NCBI RefSeq assembly: GCF_022213065.1 | Contig: NZ_JAKLJA010000004.1 | Coordinates: 62,001-126,000, forward strand | Source of the DNA: Paraburkholderia tagetis | GTDB taxonomy: Bacteria; Pseudomonadota; Gammaproteobacteria; Burkholderiales; Burkholderiaceae | Length of the DNA stretch: 64,000 nucleotides | Reading direction: 5' to 3' | Shown: one piece after another, positions 8,267-17,417 of the stretch | Layout of the letters: every line of letters begins with the position of its first letter | Position numbering within the stretch: position 1 is the stretch's first letter | The notes under the pieces: generated by a model | Told to the model about the DNA's origin: nothing | Databases searched by the model: none | The model's input: only the letters and a program-made list of their open reading frames with translations | Made by a program: the position numbers and the translations under genes

Positions 8267-9544
8267 ATGATTCTACCGACTGATATGGCTATCCCGACAA
8301 CCGACGCAACTCAGGTCGTCGTTTCTGACTCGAAGAGCCTCAAGGCGAGGCTCCGCAGTGCGGAGCGCACTGAGCGCACGAAGGCGATGTTGCTGGTCTT
8401 TCCGCTGTTCGCATTCCTCCTCGTCACGTTCCTCATTCCGATTGCCAGTCTCCTGACGAAAAGTTTCCGCGACCCGACGGTTTCGCAGGAACTGCCGCAT
8501 GCCGCAGTGTTGTTGCGTGCGTGGGACCCTGCCGGCGGGAAATTGCCCGGCGAGCAGATCTATGCCGCGTTCGGGCAGGATCTGACCGCCGCCAGGGGGA
8601 CGGACGGCGTGAGTCGCGTCGCCTCCCGCCTGAACTACGACGAAGGCGGCATGCGCAGCCTTATCATGAAGACCGCGCGTCATATCGACGAAAGCAGTGA
8701 GGGCACGTGGCATCAGCGTCTGTCGAATATCGACTCGCGCTGGGACGACCTGAAGGCATGGTCGACGCTGAAGTACGCGTCGTCGCCGTGGACCTTCGGG
8801 TATTACCTCAGGGCATTCGACTTCGAACGCAACGAGCACGGCGCCATCGTGCGCCAACCCGACGGCGAACGGCTTTACGTCAGCGTGTTTTTGCGCACGG
8901 CATGGGTCAGTCTCGCGGTCAGCCTGCTCTGCCTTCTTTTCGGCTATCCCGTTGCCTACTTTCTCGCGAACCTTCCGGCGAAGTACAGCAACCTTTTCAT
9001 GATCATGGTGCTGTTGCCGTTCTGGACATCGATTCTGGTCCGTACCACGGCATGGGTTGTCGTCCTCCAGACTCACGGCGTCCTGAATGATCTGCTGATT
9101 CATCTGGGACTCTCGAAGCATGGTGTCTCGCTGATCTACAACCGCTTCGGCGTACTGGTGGCGATGACGCACATTCTCCTTCCCTACGCGATTCTTTCGC
9201 TTTACAGCGTGATGAAGGGTGTGCCGCATATCTATATGAAGGCGGCGCGCTCGCTTGGCGCCGGTCCCGTGCGCTCGTTCTTCCAGGCCTATTTCCCGCA
9301 GACGCTCCCGGGCGTGGGTGCGGCCGGAATGCTGACGTTCATTCTCGCGGTGGGCTACTACATCACGCCGGCCATTGTCGGCGGTCCCGACGACCAACTC
9401 GCGAGCTACTACATCGCCAATCACGTCAATACGACCTTGAACTGGGGCCTCGCGAGCGCGCTTGCATCCATCCTGCTCGTTGGCGTGCTCATCATTTACG
9501 GCCTCTTCGTGAAGCTCACGGGCGGCGGCATCAAACTGGGGTAA
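8267..9544 (+). CDS. ABC transporter permease, PotB type
   Basis: A 425-residue permease. A first membrane helix near residues 43-65 (MLLVFPLFAFLLVTFLIPIA) is followed by an unusually long external loop of about 140 residues. Five further helices and the BPD-type EAA loop (YMKAARSLGAGPVRSFFQAY) then contact the ATPase. The long loop is a known feature of a subgroup of PotB-like permeases. The ATG at 8267 is taken as the start; an in-frame ATG at 8285 is possible. It is followed within 4 bases by the second permease. Confidence 0.9.
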   Translation: MILPTDMAIPTTDATQVVVSDSKSLKARLRSAERTERTKAMLLVFPLFAFLLVTFLIPIASLLTKSFRDPTVSQELPHAAVLLRAWDPAGGKLPGEQIYAAFGQDLTAARGTDGVSRVASRLNYDEGGMRSLIMKTARHIDESSEGTWHQRLSNIDSRWDDLKAWSTLKYASSPWTFGYYLRAFDFERNEHGAIVRQPDGERLYVSVFLRTAWVSLAVSLLCLLFGYPVAYFLANLPAKYSNLFMIMVLLPFWTSILVRTTAWVVVLQTHGVLNDLLIHLGLSKHGVSLIYNRFGVLVAMTHILLPYAILSLYSVMKGVPHIYMKAARSLGAGPVRSFFQAYFPQTLPGVGAAGMLTFILAVGYYITPAIVGGPDDQLASYYIANHVNTTLNWGLASALASILLVGVLIIYGLFVKLTGGGIKLG

Positions 9545-9548
9545 CGAC

Positions 9549-10379
9549 ATGTTCAATTTTCCCGCCTACGTGACGGTCTGGGGCCGTCTGGGACGATTCA
9601 CTCACCTGGGTGTTTCGCTTGCCGTGCTGCTGTTTCTCGTGCTGCCCGTGCTCGTGGTGATGCCGCTTTCGTTCAGTTCCCAGCCGTACTTCACGTACCC
9701 GCTGCCGGGCCTGAGCCTGCGGTGGTACCAGGACTTCCTCGGCAGTCCGGACTGGATGCTCGCATTGAAGAACACGTTGATCACGGCATTCGCGTCCACG
9801 ACGATTGCGACGGTGCTGGGCGTGACGGCTTCGCTCGGGTTGACGAGCCCGCGCCTGAAGGGCAAAGCCGTGATCACCGGCCTGCTCGTCTCGCCGATGA
9901 TCGTGCCGCTCATCATCACAGCCGTTGGCGTGTATTTCGCGTTTAGTCCCCTGGGCCTGACGAGTAGTCTGACCGGGCTGATTCTCGCGCATGCGTCACT
10001 CGGTGTGCCGTTCGTGATCGTCACGGTGACCGCAACGCTGGCCGGGTTCAACGAAACGCTCTCGCGCGCAGGCCGAAGCCTCGGCGCGTCACCGCTGCGC
10101 GTGTTTCTGCAGGTGAAGCTGCCCATTATCGCGCCGGGCGTGATATCGGGTGCGCTCTTCGCTTTCGCGACCTCGTTCGACGAGATTGTCGTCGCGCTAT
10201 TTCTGACCGGCCCTGACCAGAAGACGATTCCGCGCCAGATGTGGTCCGGCATCCGCGAACAGCTCAGCCCGACGATTCTCGCGGTGGCGACCATTCTTGT
10301 GGTGATTTCGACGCTGCTTCTCGTGACGCTCGAGCTTCTGCGCCGAAGAACCGAGCGCCTTAGAGGCACGGCGGCGTGA
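9549..10379 (+). CDS. ABC transporter permease, PotC type
   Basis: A 276-residue inner-membrane permease with six predicted helices and the coupling motif AGRSLGASPLRVFLQVKLP. It partners the preceding PotB-like protein, and the near-contact spacing implies translational coupling. Functionally it is part of the proline/betaine importer inferred for this operon. Confidence 0.92.
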   Translation: MFNFPAYVTVWGRLGRFTHLGVSLAVLLFLVLPVLVVMPLSFSSQPYFTYPLPGLSLRWYQDFLGSPDWMLALKNTLITAFASTTIATVLGVTASLGLTSPRLKGKAVITGLLVSPMIVPLIITAVGVYFAFSPLGLTSSLTGLILAHASLGVPFVIVTVTATLAGFNETLSRAGRSLGASPLRVFLQVKLPIIAPGVISGALFAFATSFDEIVVALFLTGPDQKTIPRQMWSGIREQLSPTILAVATILVVISTLLLVTLELLRRRTERLRGTAA

Positions 10380-10459
10380 TTTAACGGCGACGACACTCGC
10401 AGCCTGAAACGCACAGTTTGATACTCGCAATCCGTAGCACCCAACCCGGTCATGAAATC

Positions 10460-13400
10460 ATGTTGTCAGAAATGAAAGTCACGCAAACGGACACGACGAA
10501 TCTTTCCGTCCTGCGCCAACGCATCGCTGAGGCATCTGCGCTTCCCGAAGAGGCGGTGGTCCAGACGCTCATGCGGCGCGCGCAAATGGATGCACCCACG
10601 CTCGCGAAAGCCCAGGAACTGGCCGCGCGCCTGGCGCAGGGAGTACGCGACGCACGCATCGATGCGGGTGGTGTCGACCTGCTCACGCAGGAGTTTTCGC
10701 TGGACAGCCGCGAAGGCATCGCACTCATGTGTCTTGCCGAGGCGATGCTGCGCATCCCCGACACCGAGACTCGCAACCAGCTGATTCGCGACAAGATCGT
10801 CGATGCCGACTGGCGTGCCCACGTTGGCAAGTCGCCTTCGATGTTCGTCAACGCGACGGCGTGGGGCCTGCTCGTGACGGGCAAGCTACTGAAGCAGCCG
10901 GACGAAAACGCGCTCGCCGAAGCGCTCACGCGCGTCGTGCGCAAGGGCGGGGAGGCTGTCGTCCGCGCTGGCGTTGCGTACGCGATGCGCATGCTCGGCA
11001 AGCAGTTCGTGACTGGCCAGACCATCGAAGAAGCCATTGGCGCCGCGAAGGGGCGCGAGAGCGGCGGCTATCGCTACTCTTACGACATGCTGGGCGAGGC
11101 GGCGCTCACCGACGAGGATGCGCAGGCCTATTTCGAGTCGTACCGCCATGCCATCGAGGCCATCGGGAAGGACGCACAAGGTCGAGGGCCCATCGAGGGT
11201 CCGGGCGTTTCGGTGAAGATTTCAGGTCTGCATCCGCGTTATGAGCTCGCACAGCGTGAACGCGTGCTCGTCGAACTCTACCCACGGCTGCTCGAACTGG
11301 CACAACTGGCGAAGAAGTACGGCATTGGTTTCCATCTGGATCAGGAAGAGTCCGCGCGCTTCGAGTTGACGCTCGAAATGCTTGAGCGGCTTTGCAACGA
11401 TCCGTCGCTGCGCGGCTGGAACGGCATCGGCATCTCGCTTCAGGCCTACCAGAAGCGCGGCCACGCGGTCGCGGACTGGGTCGTGGCGCTCGCACGATCG
11501 ACGGGACGCCGCATCAACATTCGTCTCGTGAAGGGCGCGTACTGGGACACGGAGATCAAGCTCGCACAGGATGCGGGACTCCAGGGCTATCCGGTATTCA
11601 CCCGAAAAGTGCACTCCGATGTGAGCTACATCGCGTGCGCGAAGGTACTGCTGGATGCACCGGACGCGATCTTTCCGCAATTCGCGTCACATAACGCGTT
11701 CACCATCGCAGCGGTTCATACGCTCGCCGGAAACAAGCAATACGAGTTTCAGTGTCTGCACGGGATGGGCGAGACGGTCTATGACCAGGTCGTCGGCCCA
11801 TCGAAGCTCGGCCGCCCGTGCCGGATCTATGCGCCTGTTGGCCCGCACGCCACGCTGCTCGCGTATCTGGTGCGCCGCTTGCTGGAGAATGGTGCGAACT
11901 CGTCGTTCGTGAACCAGATTGTCGATCCGGCCGTGAGCATTGCCGATATCGTCGAGGATCCTGTTGCCAAAGCCGCGCGCACCGGCGGCAAGCCGCACGC
12001 GGGCATTGCGACGCCGGTGGACGTGCTCCCCGGCCGCGTGAATGCGGCGGCCATTTCGTACAGCAATTGCGCGGATTTCGAAGCGGTGGTGGGTGCCATC
12101 CGAGCAAGCCGCATCGCTGCGCAATCGCTGGTGGCCGACAATGGCGACATCGAATCCGATTCGACGCATCTCGTCTACAGCGCAGGCGACACCACCGAAG
12201 TCGTGGGCAGCGTTTCGTTCTGCCGATCGGGTGCGGTTGCACAGGCTATTGCAGCGGCGAAGGACGTCGCCGCGAGTTGGACACGCTCGGACCTGAATCA
12301 GCGCGCGGATTTGCTCGAGCGTATGTCCGGGGAACTCGAAGCGGCAAGCGGACATCTTGGCGCGCTCCTCGTGCTGGAGAACGGCGCCACGCTTGCCGAG
12401 GCTGCCGAAGAAGTCCGCACTGCGGTCAATCTCTGCCGTCTCTATGCCATGCAGGTCAAGGCAGACGTCCGCCTGCGCACGCGCAGCGGTCTTGGCATCG
12501 TCGCTAGCATCACGCCGGTATCGTCGCCGCTGGCGACGTTTGTCGGGCACATCGCGGCTGCGCTTGCCGCGGGTAACGTCGTAGTCGCCAAACCGTCGTC
12601 GAAGGCTTCGCTCGTCGCCTATGAAGCGGTGCGCGCGTTCTATCGCAGCGGAGTGCCCAAGGACGTGCTTCAGTTGCTGGTCGGTTCGGGCGCAGTGGTC
12701 GGGCGCGCGCTGCTGGCCTCCGAAGAGATCGGAGGGGTCCTGCTTGCAGGCTCGGCAGAAACGGCCCGTTTGGTTGGCGTGCAGTTGGCGAAGCGCGCGC
12801 GTCAGCCGAAGCTCCTTGCGCAAGTGGGCAGCGCGAATGCCATGATCGTCGATAGCTCGGCGTTGCCGGAGCAGGTGATCTCGGACGCCATGGTGTCCGC
12901 ATTCAGTTGTGCGGGTCAAAGCGCGTCGTCGCTGGGTCTTCTCTGTCTGCAAGACTCGACGGCAGAAAAGGTGCTGAAGATGCTCAAGGGCATGCTGAGT
13001 GAGCGCATTACCGGCAACCCGCTGTTTGTCGGCACGGATATTGGACCGCTCGCGACCCGCGAGGCGAAGGACCGTGCCGAAGCCTACATCGAGCAGATGC
13101 GCCGCCTCGGGTACCCGGTGGCGCGCGGGAAGCTGTCCGCCGATCAGTCGAAAGGCAACTTCGTCGCCCCCGCCATCGTCGACATTCGCGATCTCGGTGC
13201 GCTCTCGACGATCAACGCGTCGATCTCCGGTCCGGTGCTCCATGTCGTCCGATACAAGACCGGCGAGATGGATGCATTGTTGGCAGCCCTGAACGCAATC
13301 GGATGCGGCGTGCAGGGACTGCATACGCGTATCAACGAGGCAGCCGGCAAGCTGCTCTCGGCATCGAATGCCAATAGCGTCTGTGTGAATCGCTCGATGC

Positions 13401-14227
13401 ACAGCACCGTGCCTGGCATGCAGCCGTTCGGCGGCGTGGGCGCTTGCGGGACAGGTCCGATGCTCGGCGGTCCGCTGGCGCTGTATGCGCTCACCGCGAC
13501 ACCGGCGCCCGCTTTCAATGCAGACGCGGGGCCATTCGCCCGGACGGCGCGTGCCGTGAGCGAAAAGTTCTTCGAATTCCCGATCGAATCGGCGGGTGGG
13601 AAACTCAAGAGCCGCCGCGAGGAAATGATCCGGGAAAAGAAGTCGCGGCTCCACAACGTGAGCGCCCTGTTCGCACTGGCTACGGCGCGCAGCACGGATT
13701 CCGCCCAGCGCACGGCACTCGCAAAGTGCAAGCAAGGCCTCGACGAACGGGTCAATCATACGACGACGATCAGCCTGCCGGCGCTCACCGGCGAAGAGAA
13801 CACGGTAGAGATCCTGCCGCGCGGGCAGGTTCTCTGTACCGGCGAATCTCCGGCCGTTGTGTTCGAACAGGTGATGATGGCCAGTGCGTTCGGCAATACC
13901 GCGCTTCTATTCAAGTCGGCGGTATCGGACGATATCGCTCGCGTATTGGGCGCGGCGTGCCGGGTCGTGAACGCCTCGGACATCGCGGCGGTGATCAAAG
14001 GCGAAGGCGTGGGCGTGAAGCCTGACGCAGTGATGGTCGAGGCAAACCACTTCGCGCTTGCCGGTCTGCGCGTCGCGGCGGCCGAGCACATGAAGGCGCT
14101 GGTGCAGCGCGGCACGGACGGGCAATACGACTGGACGCAACTCGTGCGCGAACGTGTCACGACGGTGAACGCGAGTGCCGCGGGTGGCAACACGCAGTTG
14201 ATGGTGTTGAGCGAAGACGCCGCATGA
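10460..14227 (+). CDS. putA: PutA: proline dehydrogenase with degenerate P5C-dehydrogenase domain
   Basis: About 1255 residues, without the N-terminal ribbon-helix-helix of the repressor-type PutA. The start is ATG 10460 or 10472. The alpha domain (SLDSREGIALMCLAEAMLR) and proline dehydrogenase barrel (VKISGLHPRY, LVKGAYWD, HNAFTIAAV, AYLVRRLLENGAN) look intact, so FAD-dependent proline oxidation should work. In the aldehyde dehydrogenase half the usual ETGG glutamate is QVGS (Gln788), the nucleophile motif GQRCSA is GQSASS (Ala822), and EVFGPVL reads ASISGPVL. The fold remains (PFGGVGACGTGP; C-terminal AAGGNTQLM). I infer a catalytically dead second domain, complemented by PruA at the operon head. 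Confidence 0.95.
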   Translation: MLSEMKVTQTDTTNLSVLRQRIAEASALPEEAVVQTLMRRAQMDAPTLAKAQELAARLAQGVRDARIDAGGVDLLTQEFSLDSREGIALMCLAEAMLRIPDTETRNQLIRDKIVDADWRAHVGKSPSMFVNATAWGLLVTGKLLKQPDENALAEALTRVVRKGGEAVVRAGVAYAMRMLGKQFVTGQTIEEAIGAAKGRESGGYRYSYDMLGEAALTDEDAQAYFESYRHAIEAIGKDAQGRGPIEGPGVSVKISGLHPRYELAQRERVLVELYPRLLELAQLAKKYGIGFHLDQEESARFELTLEMLERLCNDPSLRGWNGIGISLQAYQKRGHAVADWVVALARSTGRRINIRLVKGAYWDTEIKLAQDAGLQGYPVFTRKVHSDVSYIACAKVLLDAPDAIFPQFASHNAFTIAAVHTLAGNKQYEFQCLHGMGETVYDQVVGPSKLGRPCRIYAPVGPHATLLAYLVRRLLENGANSSFVNQIVDPAVSIADIVEDPVAKAARTGGKPHAGIATPVDVLPGRVNAAAISYSNCADFEAVVGAIRASRIAAQSLVADNGDIESDSTHLVYSAGDTTEVVGSVSFCRSGAVAQAIAAAKDVAASWTRSDLNQRADLLERMSGELEAASGHLGALLVLENGATLAEAAEEVRTAVNLCRLYAMQVKADVRLRTRSGLGIVASITPVSSPLATFVGHIAAALAAGNVVVAKPSSKASLVAYEAVRAFYRSGVPKDVLQLLVGSGAVVGRALLASEEIGGVLLAGSAETARLVGVQLAKRARQPKLLAQVGSANAMIVDSSALPEQVISDAMVSAFSCAGQSASSLGLLCLQDSTAEKVLKMLKGMLSERITGNPLFVGTDIGPLATREAKDRAEAYIEQMRRLGYPVARGKLSADQSKGNFVAPAIVDIRDLGALSTINASISGPVLHVVRYKTGEMDALLAALNAIGCGVQGLHTRINEAAGKLLSASNANSVCVNRSMHSTVPGMQPFGGVGACGTGPMLGGPLALYALTATPAPAFNADAGPFARTARAVSEKFFEFPIESAGGKLKSRREEMIREKKSRLHNVSALFALATARSTDSAQRTALAKCKQGLDERVNHTTTISLPALTGEENTVEILPRGQVLCTGESPAVVFEQVMMASAFGNTALLFKSAVSDDIARVLGAACRVVNASDIAAVIKGEGVGVKPDAVMVEANHFALAGLRVAAAEHMKALVQRGTDGQYDWTQLVRERVTTVNASAAGGNTQLMVLSEDAA

Positions 14228-14326
14228 ATCATGCCCTGGGCCGCAGAAGTCGCGGCTTGCGGGCAAGCGATCGCGTGGGCGGCACATAAAATACAAGTAG
14301 ATTGCCGCTTACGCATGCACACGGCA

Positions 14327-14353
14327 CGGGCCCGGTATTGCAACGGGCCCGGC
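14327..14353 (+). terminator. hairpin after putA, possible terminator
   Basis: Two copies of the self-complementary octamer CGGGCCCG separated by nine bases can pair, followed by GCACGTTTCTT. The T-run is weak, so attenuation rather than full termination is possible before the Ldh2 gene. Confidence 0.4.
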
Positions 14354-14404
14354 ACGTTTCTTAGAGACGGAAAATATTAAACGCGTAAATTGAGGGAACT
14401 GACC

Positions 14405-15361
14405 GTGCGTCTTGAAACACAGGAAGCCCACGATATCGCTCGTCGAGCCGCGGTAAAAGCCGGCGCCAGCCATGAAGTCGCCAATGCGCTCGCAAAAGCG
14501 GTCGTGTCCGCTGAATGGGCCGGCAGTCGCGCGGTGGGGTTCGCTCACCTGTTCGATTATCTGGATGGTTTCGTCAAGGGGCGCATCGCGAAGGACGCGA
14601 AGCCCGAGGTGACGTTTCCCGCGCCTGCGGCGATCGCCGTCGATGCGAAATGCGGCATCGCCCAGCTCGGATTCGACCTGGCATTCGCTGAACTCGTGCA
14701 GCGCGCGAAGACTTACGGCGTGACGGTGTTGCTGCAGTCAAACAGCTTCACGGTGGGCGAGCTAGGGTATTACACGCGCCGTCTGGCCGAGGCCGGTCTG
14801 GTTGCCATCGCCACCACGAACGCTACGGCGCAGATGACCACGCTGGAGAGCCGAAAGGCGGTGTACGGCACCAATCCTTTGTCGTTCGGCGCACCGCGTG
14901 CGGGCGCAAAGCCGTTCGTGATCGATCAGGCCTCGAGCGCAACGGCGTTCGTGAACGTACGCCAGGCAGCGGAGCGCGGCGACCCCATTCCCGAGGGGTG
15001 GGCCGTCGATGCGCAAGGCAACCCCACGACCGACGCGCGGGAAGCCGTGAAGGGGCTGCTGCTCGCGTTTGGCGGGGCGCGCGGCGCCAACATCGCGATG
15101 ATGCTGGAGTTCCTGGTGGCGGGGATGGCCGGCAGCAACTGGTCGATGGACGCACCGAGTTTCGCCGAAGGCAGCGAGTCGCCCGGCGTGGGTCTGTTCG
15201 TTCTGGCGATCAAACCGGATCTCGTGGTCGAGGACTTTACCGCTCGCCTGTCTTCGCAGATCGAGCGTCTGGCCGCGCAAGGCGTGCGTATTCCCGGCAG
15301 TCACCTCAACGTTACGGAAATCGACGTGCCAGAGGAACTGCTCAAAAAGCTCGAAGGCTAA
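14405..15361 (+). CDS. Ldh2/YlbC-family NAD(P) oxidoreductase, possibly delta1-pyrroline-2-carboxylate reductase
   Basis: A 318-residue member of the malate/L-lactate dehydrogenase 2 family. Members include delta1-piperideine/pyrroline-2-carboxylate reductases that make pipecolate or proline from cyclic imines. GTG 14405 is preferred because GAGGGA precedes it; a TTG at 14390 is upstream in frame. Recognisable segments are HLFDYL, YGTNPLSFGAPR and the substrate-site FVIDQASS, slightly altered from the family FDMATS. Its place directly after putA favours feeding a cyclic imine from hydroxyproline or D-proline metabolism into proline. A plain malate or lactate role cannot be ruled out. Confidence 0.82.
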   Translation: MRLETQEAHDIARRAAVKAGASHEVANALAKAVVSAEWAGSRAVGFAHLFDYLDGFVKGRIAKDAKPEVTFPAPAAIAVDAKCGIAQLGFDLAFAELVQRAKTYGVTVLLQSNSFTVGELGYYTRRLAEAGLVAIATTNATAQMTTLESRKAVYGTNPLSFGAPRAGAKPFVIDQASSATAFVNVRQAAERGDPIPEGWAVDAQGNPTTDAREAVKGLLLAFGGARGANIAMMLEFLVAGMAGSNWSMDAPSFAEGSESPGVGLFVLAIKPDLVVEDFTARLSSQIERLAAQGVRIPGSHLNVTEIDVPEELLKKLEG

Positions 15362-15435
15362 AAACCCGTCGCCTGCCGCACCGGATCTTCGGGAGGCAGG
15401 CTTTCATGGCTTCGGTAATGGCGTCGGTTAGAGCG

Positions 15436-15555
15436 TCAGTTCCGGCCGAGCCAGACGGCGAATCGCTGGTTCAGATCGTCGGCGTGATCGGCCCAAAAGG
15501 CGACATCGGTGTCGACTGCGCCCTTCTGGTTAGCCGGCGCAGTCCCGATTTTTTG
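15436..15555 (-). pseudogene. C-terminal remnant of a PotD-like binding-protein gene
   Basis: On the minus strand the last 33 codons before a stop align with the end of the intact binding protein encoded at 22467-23543: 23 of 33 residues match, including the shared FWADH and DDLNQ blocks and FAVWL before the stop. Nothing upstream of it on the minus strand resembles the rest of a binding protein, since the N-formylglutamate-amidohydrolase gene begins there. This looks like the decayed tail of a second binding-protein gene once located beside the transporter operon. Confidence 0.72.
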
Positions 15556-15571
15556 CGGCAGGAGATAAAAA

Positions 15572-16375
15572 TTGAACACCGAGGTATACGAATTCCATGA
15601 GGGCAGGCTTCCACTGCTCGTATCGATTCCCCACCTGGGAACCGAGATACCCGACGATGTGCGCGGGCAACTGACCGACGTTGCCGGTGCGGTGGCAGAC
15701 ACCGACTGGCATTTGGACAGGCTTTACGACTTTGCACGAAGCGCGGGCGCGTCGGTGCTCGGGGCGAAGATTTCCCGGTACGTGATCGACCTGAATCGCC
15801 CGTCTACAGGGGAGAGTCTTTATCCGGGGCAGACGACGACGGGGCTGTGCCCGACCGAGACCTTTCGCGGAGAGTCGCTATACCGGAACGGCGCGGGCCC
15901 ATCGGAGGCGGATAAAGCGCAGCGGCTCGAGCGGTATTGGCAGCCGTACCACGCAAAGCTGCGGGCGGAGCTGGCGCGTTTAACGCGTATCCACGGTCGC
16001 GTGCTGCTATGGGAGGCGCACTCCATCGCGAGCATCCTTCCGCGCCTCTTTGAAGGCAAGTTGCCCGATCTGAATCTGGGCACCCATTCAGGGCTTAGCT
16101 GCGATCCGCGCATCATTGACGCGGTGACGGCCAGCCTGGCGGGCCAGCCCTTTACCTGGGTGCATAACGGGCGCTTCAAGGGCGGTTTCATCACTCGGGA
16201 ATACGGCCGCCCCGAGCGCGGCGTGCATGCGATTCAGCTGGAAATGTGTCAGTCGACCTACATGAGCGAAACCGCACCGTTCGAGTACCGGCCTGAACTG
16301 GCGGCGAAGGTGAAACCGGTCGTGCAGGGGATGCTTGACGCGGCGTTGGGTGCGCTTCGGCGTTTGCAGCAATAG
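15572..16375 (+). CDS. N-formylglutamate amidohydrolase (HutG-like)
   Basis: A 267-residue canonical member that hydrolyses N-formyl-L-glutamate or a similar N-formyl amino acid. It shows SIPHLGTEIP, the metal-site DTDWHLDRLYDF, SRYVIDLNRP and GTHSGLSCDP. It starts at TTG 15572, which has a GGAG box seven bases before it; no ATG is better placed. In histidine catabolism the enzyme works with other Hut genes, but only hutD is present here, so a role with glutamate or formyl groups arising from betaine/proline breakdown is possible. Its promoter region lies over the binding-protein remnant. Confidence 0.88.
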   Translation: MNTEVYEFHEGRLPLLVSIPHLGTEIPDDVRGQLTDVAGAVADTDWHLDRLYDFARSAGASVLGAKISRYVIDLNRPSTGESLYPGQTTTGLCPTETFRGESLYRNGAGPSEADKAQRLERYWQPYHAKLRAELARLTRIHGRVLLWEAHSIASILPRLFEGKLPDLNLGTHSGLSCDPRIIDAVTASLAGQPFTWVHNGRFKGGFITREYGRPERGVHAIQLEMCQSTYMSETAPFEYRPELAAKVKPVVQGMLDAALGALRRLQQ

Positions 16376-16399
16376 CGCCAGATTCGGCGAGCAGAAATG

Positions 16400-16440
16400 A
16401 AAAAAAGCCGCCAGGGCGCAACTTCTTGCGCGAGGCGGCC
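16400..16440 (-). terminator. Rho-independent terminator of the FAD enzyme-hutD-etfBA operon
   Basis: Minus strand: a GCCGCC stem with an inner GCGCAA pairing, closing GGCGGC, then seven T. It lies about 50 bases after the etfA stop. Confidence 0.85.
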
Positions 16441-16487
16441 AAGGTACTGCTGAGAAGCCGATGGCCTGTTTGAGGCCGTTGTTGGGT

Positions 16488-17417
16488 TCAGACTGCCTTC
16501 ACCATTTCCGGCACAGCGTCGAAAAGATCGGCCACGAGGCCGTAATCGGCAACGCCGAAGATAGGAGCTTCCGCATCCTTGTTAATGGCAACGATAACCT
16601 TCGAATCCTTCATGCCTGCGAGGTGCTGGATCGCACCGGAAATGCCCACGGCCACATAGAGCTCCGGCGCCACGATCTTGCCCGTCTGACCGACTTGCAG
16701 ATCATTGGCCGCGAAGCCGGAATCCACGGCGGCGCGCGATGCGCCAATGGCCGCGCCCAGCTTTTCCGCCAGCGGATCGAGGATCGCGAAGTTCTCGGCG
16801 CTGCCGAGGCCGCGGCCGCCGGAGACCACCACGCGTGCGGCGGTGAGGTCAGGGCGATTGCTGGTCGCGATTTCGCGGCGGATGAATCTCGAACGGCCCG
16901 TATCGGCAACAGCCGGCGCTTCCACGATTTCGGCATTACCGCCGGTTGCCACAGCGGCGTCGAATGCCGTCGTGCGTATCGTCGCAACTTTTACCGCATC
17001 CGGCGATTGCACGGTGGCGATGGCGTTGCCGGCGTAAATGGGGCGCTGGAACGTGTCGGCGGAGTCGATCGCAATGACGTCGGAAATCTGCGCGGAATCG
17101 AGCTTGGCCGCCACGCGCGGAGCCGCGTTTTTGCCGGCTGCCGTTGCCGGGAAGAGCACGTGCGAGTAGTCCATGGCCAACGCCGTGACCTGAGCCGCGA
17201 CGTTCTCAGCCAGGGCGTCGGCCAGGTGCGGTGCATCGACGAAGATGACCTTGTCCACACCGGCGACCTTGCTGGCTGCTTGCGCTACAGCGCGAGCCCC
17301 GCTGCCCGCAACGAGCACATGCACGCCATTGGCGAGCTTCTGGGCGGCACCGAGGGTATGAAGAGTGGCAGCCTTGAGCTGCGCGTTGTCGTGTTCGGCA
17401 ATAACAAGCGTCGTCAT
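16488..17417 (-). CDS. etfA: electron transfer flavoprotein alpha subunit
   Basis: A 309-residue FAD-binding ETF alpha subunit. The C-terminal signature is complete: [50 protein letters not shown] and [10 protein letters not shown]. It begins immediately after the etfB stop and is the last gene of a four-gene leftward operon. The heterodimer carries electrons from flavin dehydrogenases, here probably the DAO-family enzyme at 18819, to ETF-quinone oxidoreductase encoded divergently at 20328. Confidence 0.96.
   Translation of the reverse strand: MTTLVIAEHDNAQLKAATLHTLGAAQKLANGVHVLVAGSGARAVAQAASKVAGVDKVIFVDAPHLADALAENVAAQVTALAMDYSHVLFPATAAGKNAAPRVAAKLDSAQISDVIAIDSADTFQRPIYAGNAIATVQSPDAVKVATIRTTAFDAAVATGGNAEIVEAPAVADTGRSRFIRREIATSNRPDLTAARVVVSGGRGLGSAENFAILDPLAEKLGAAIGASRAAVDSGFAANDLQVGQTGKIVAPELYVAVGISGAIQHLAGMKDSKVIVAINKDAEAPIFGVADYGLVADLFDAVPEMVKAV

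Noticed and set aside
11687..13759. 690-codon minus-strand frame opposite putA
   Set aside because: Low-complexity Arg/Ala/His composition and exact overlap with the PutA coding frame mark it as a shadow.
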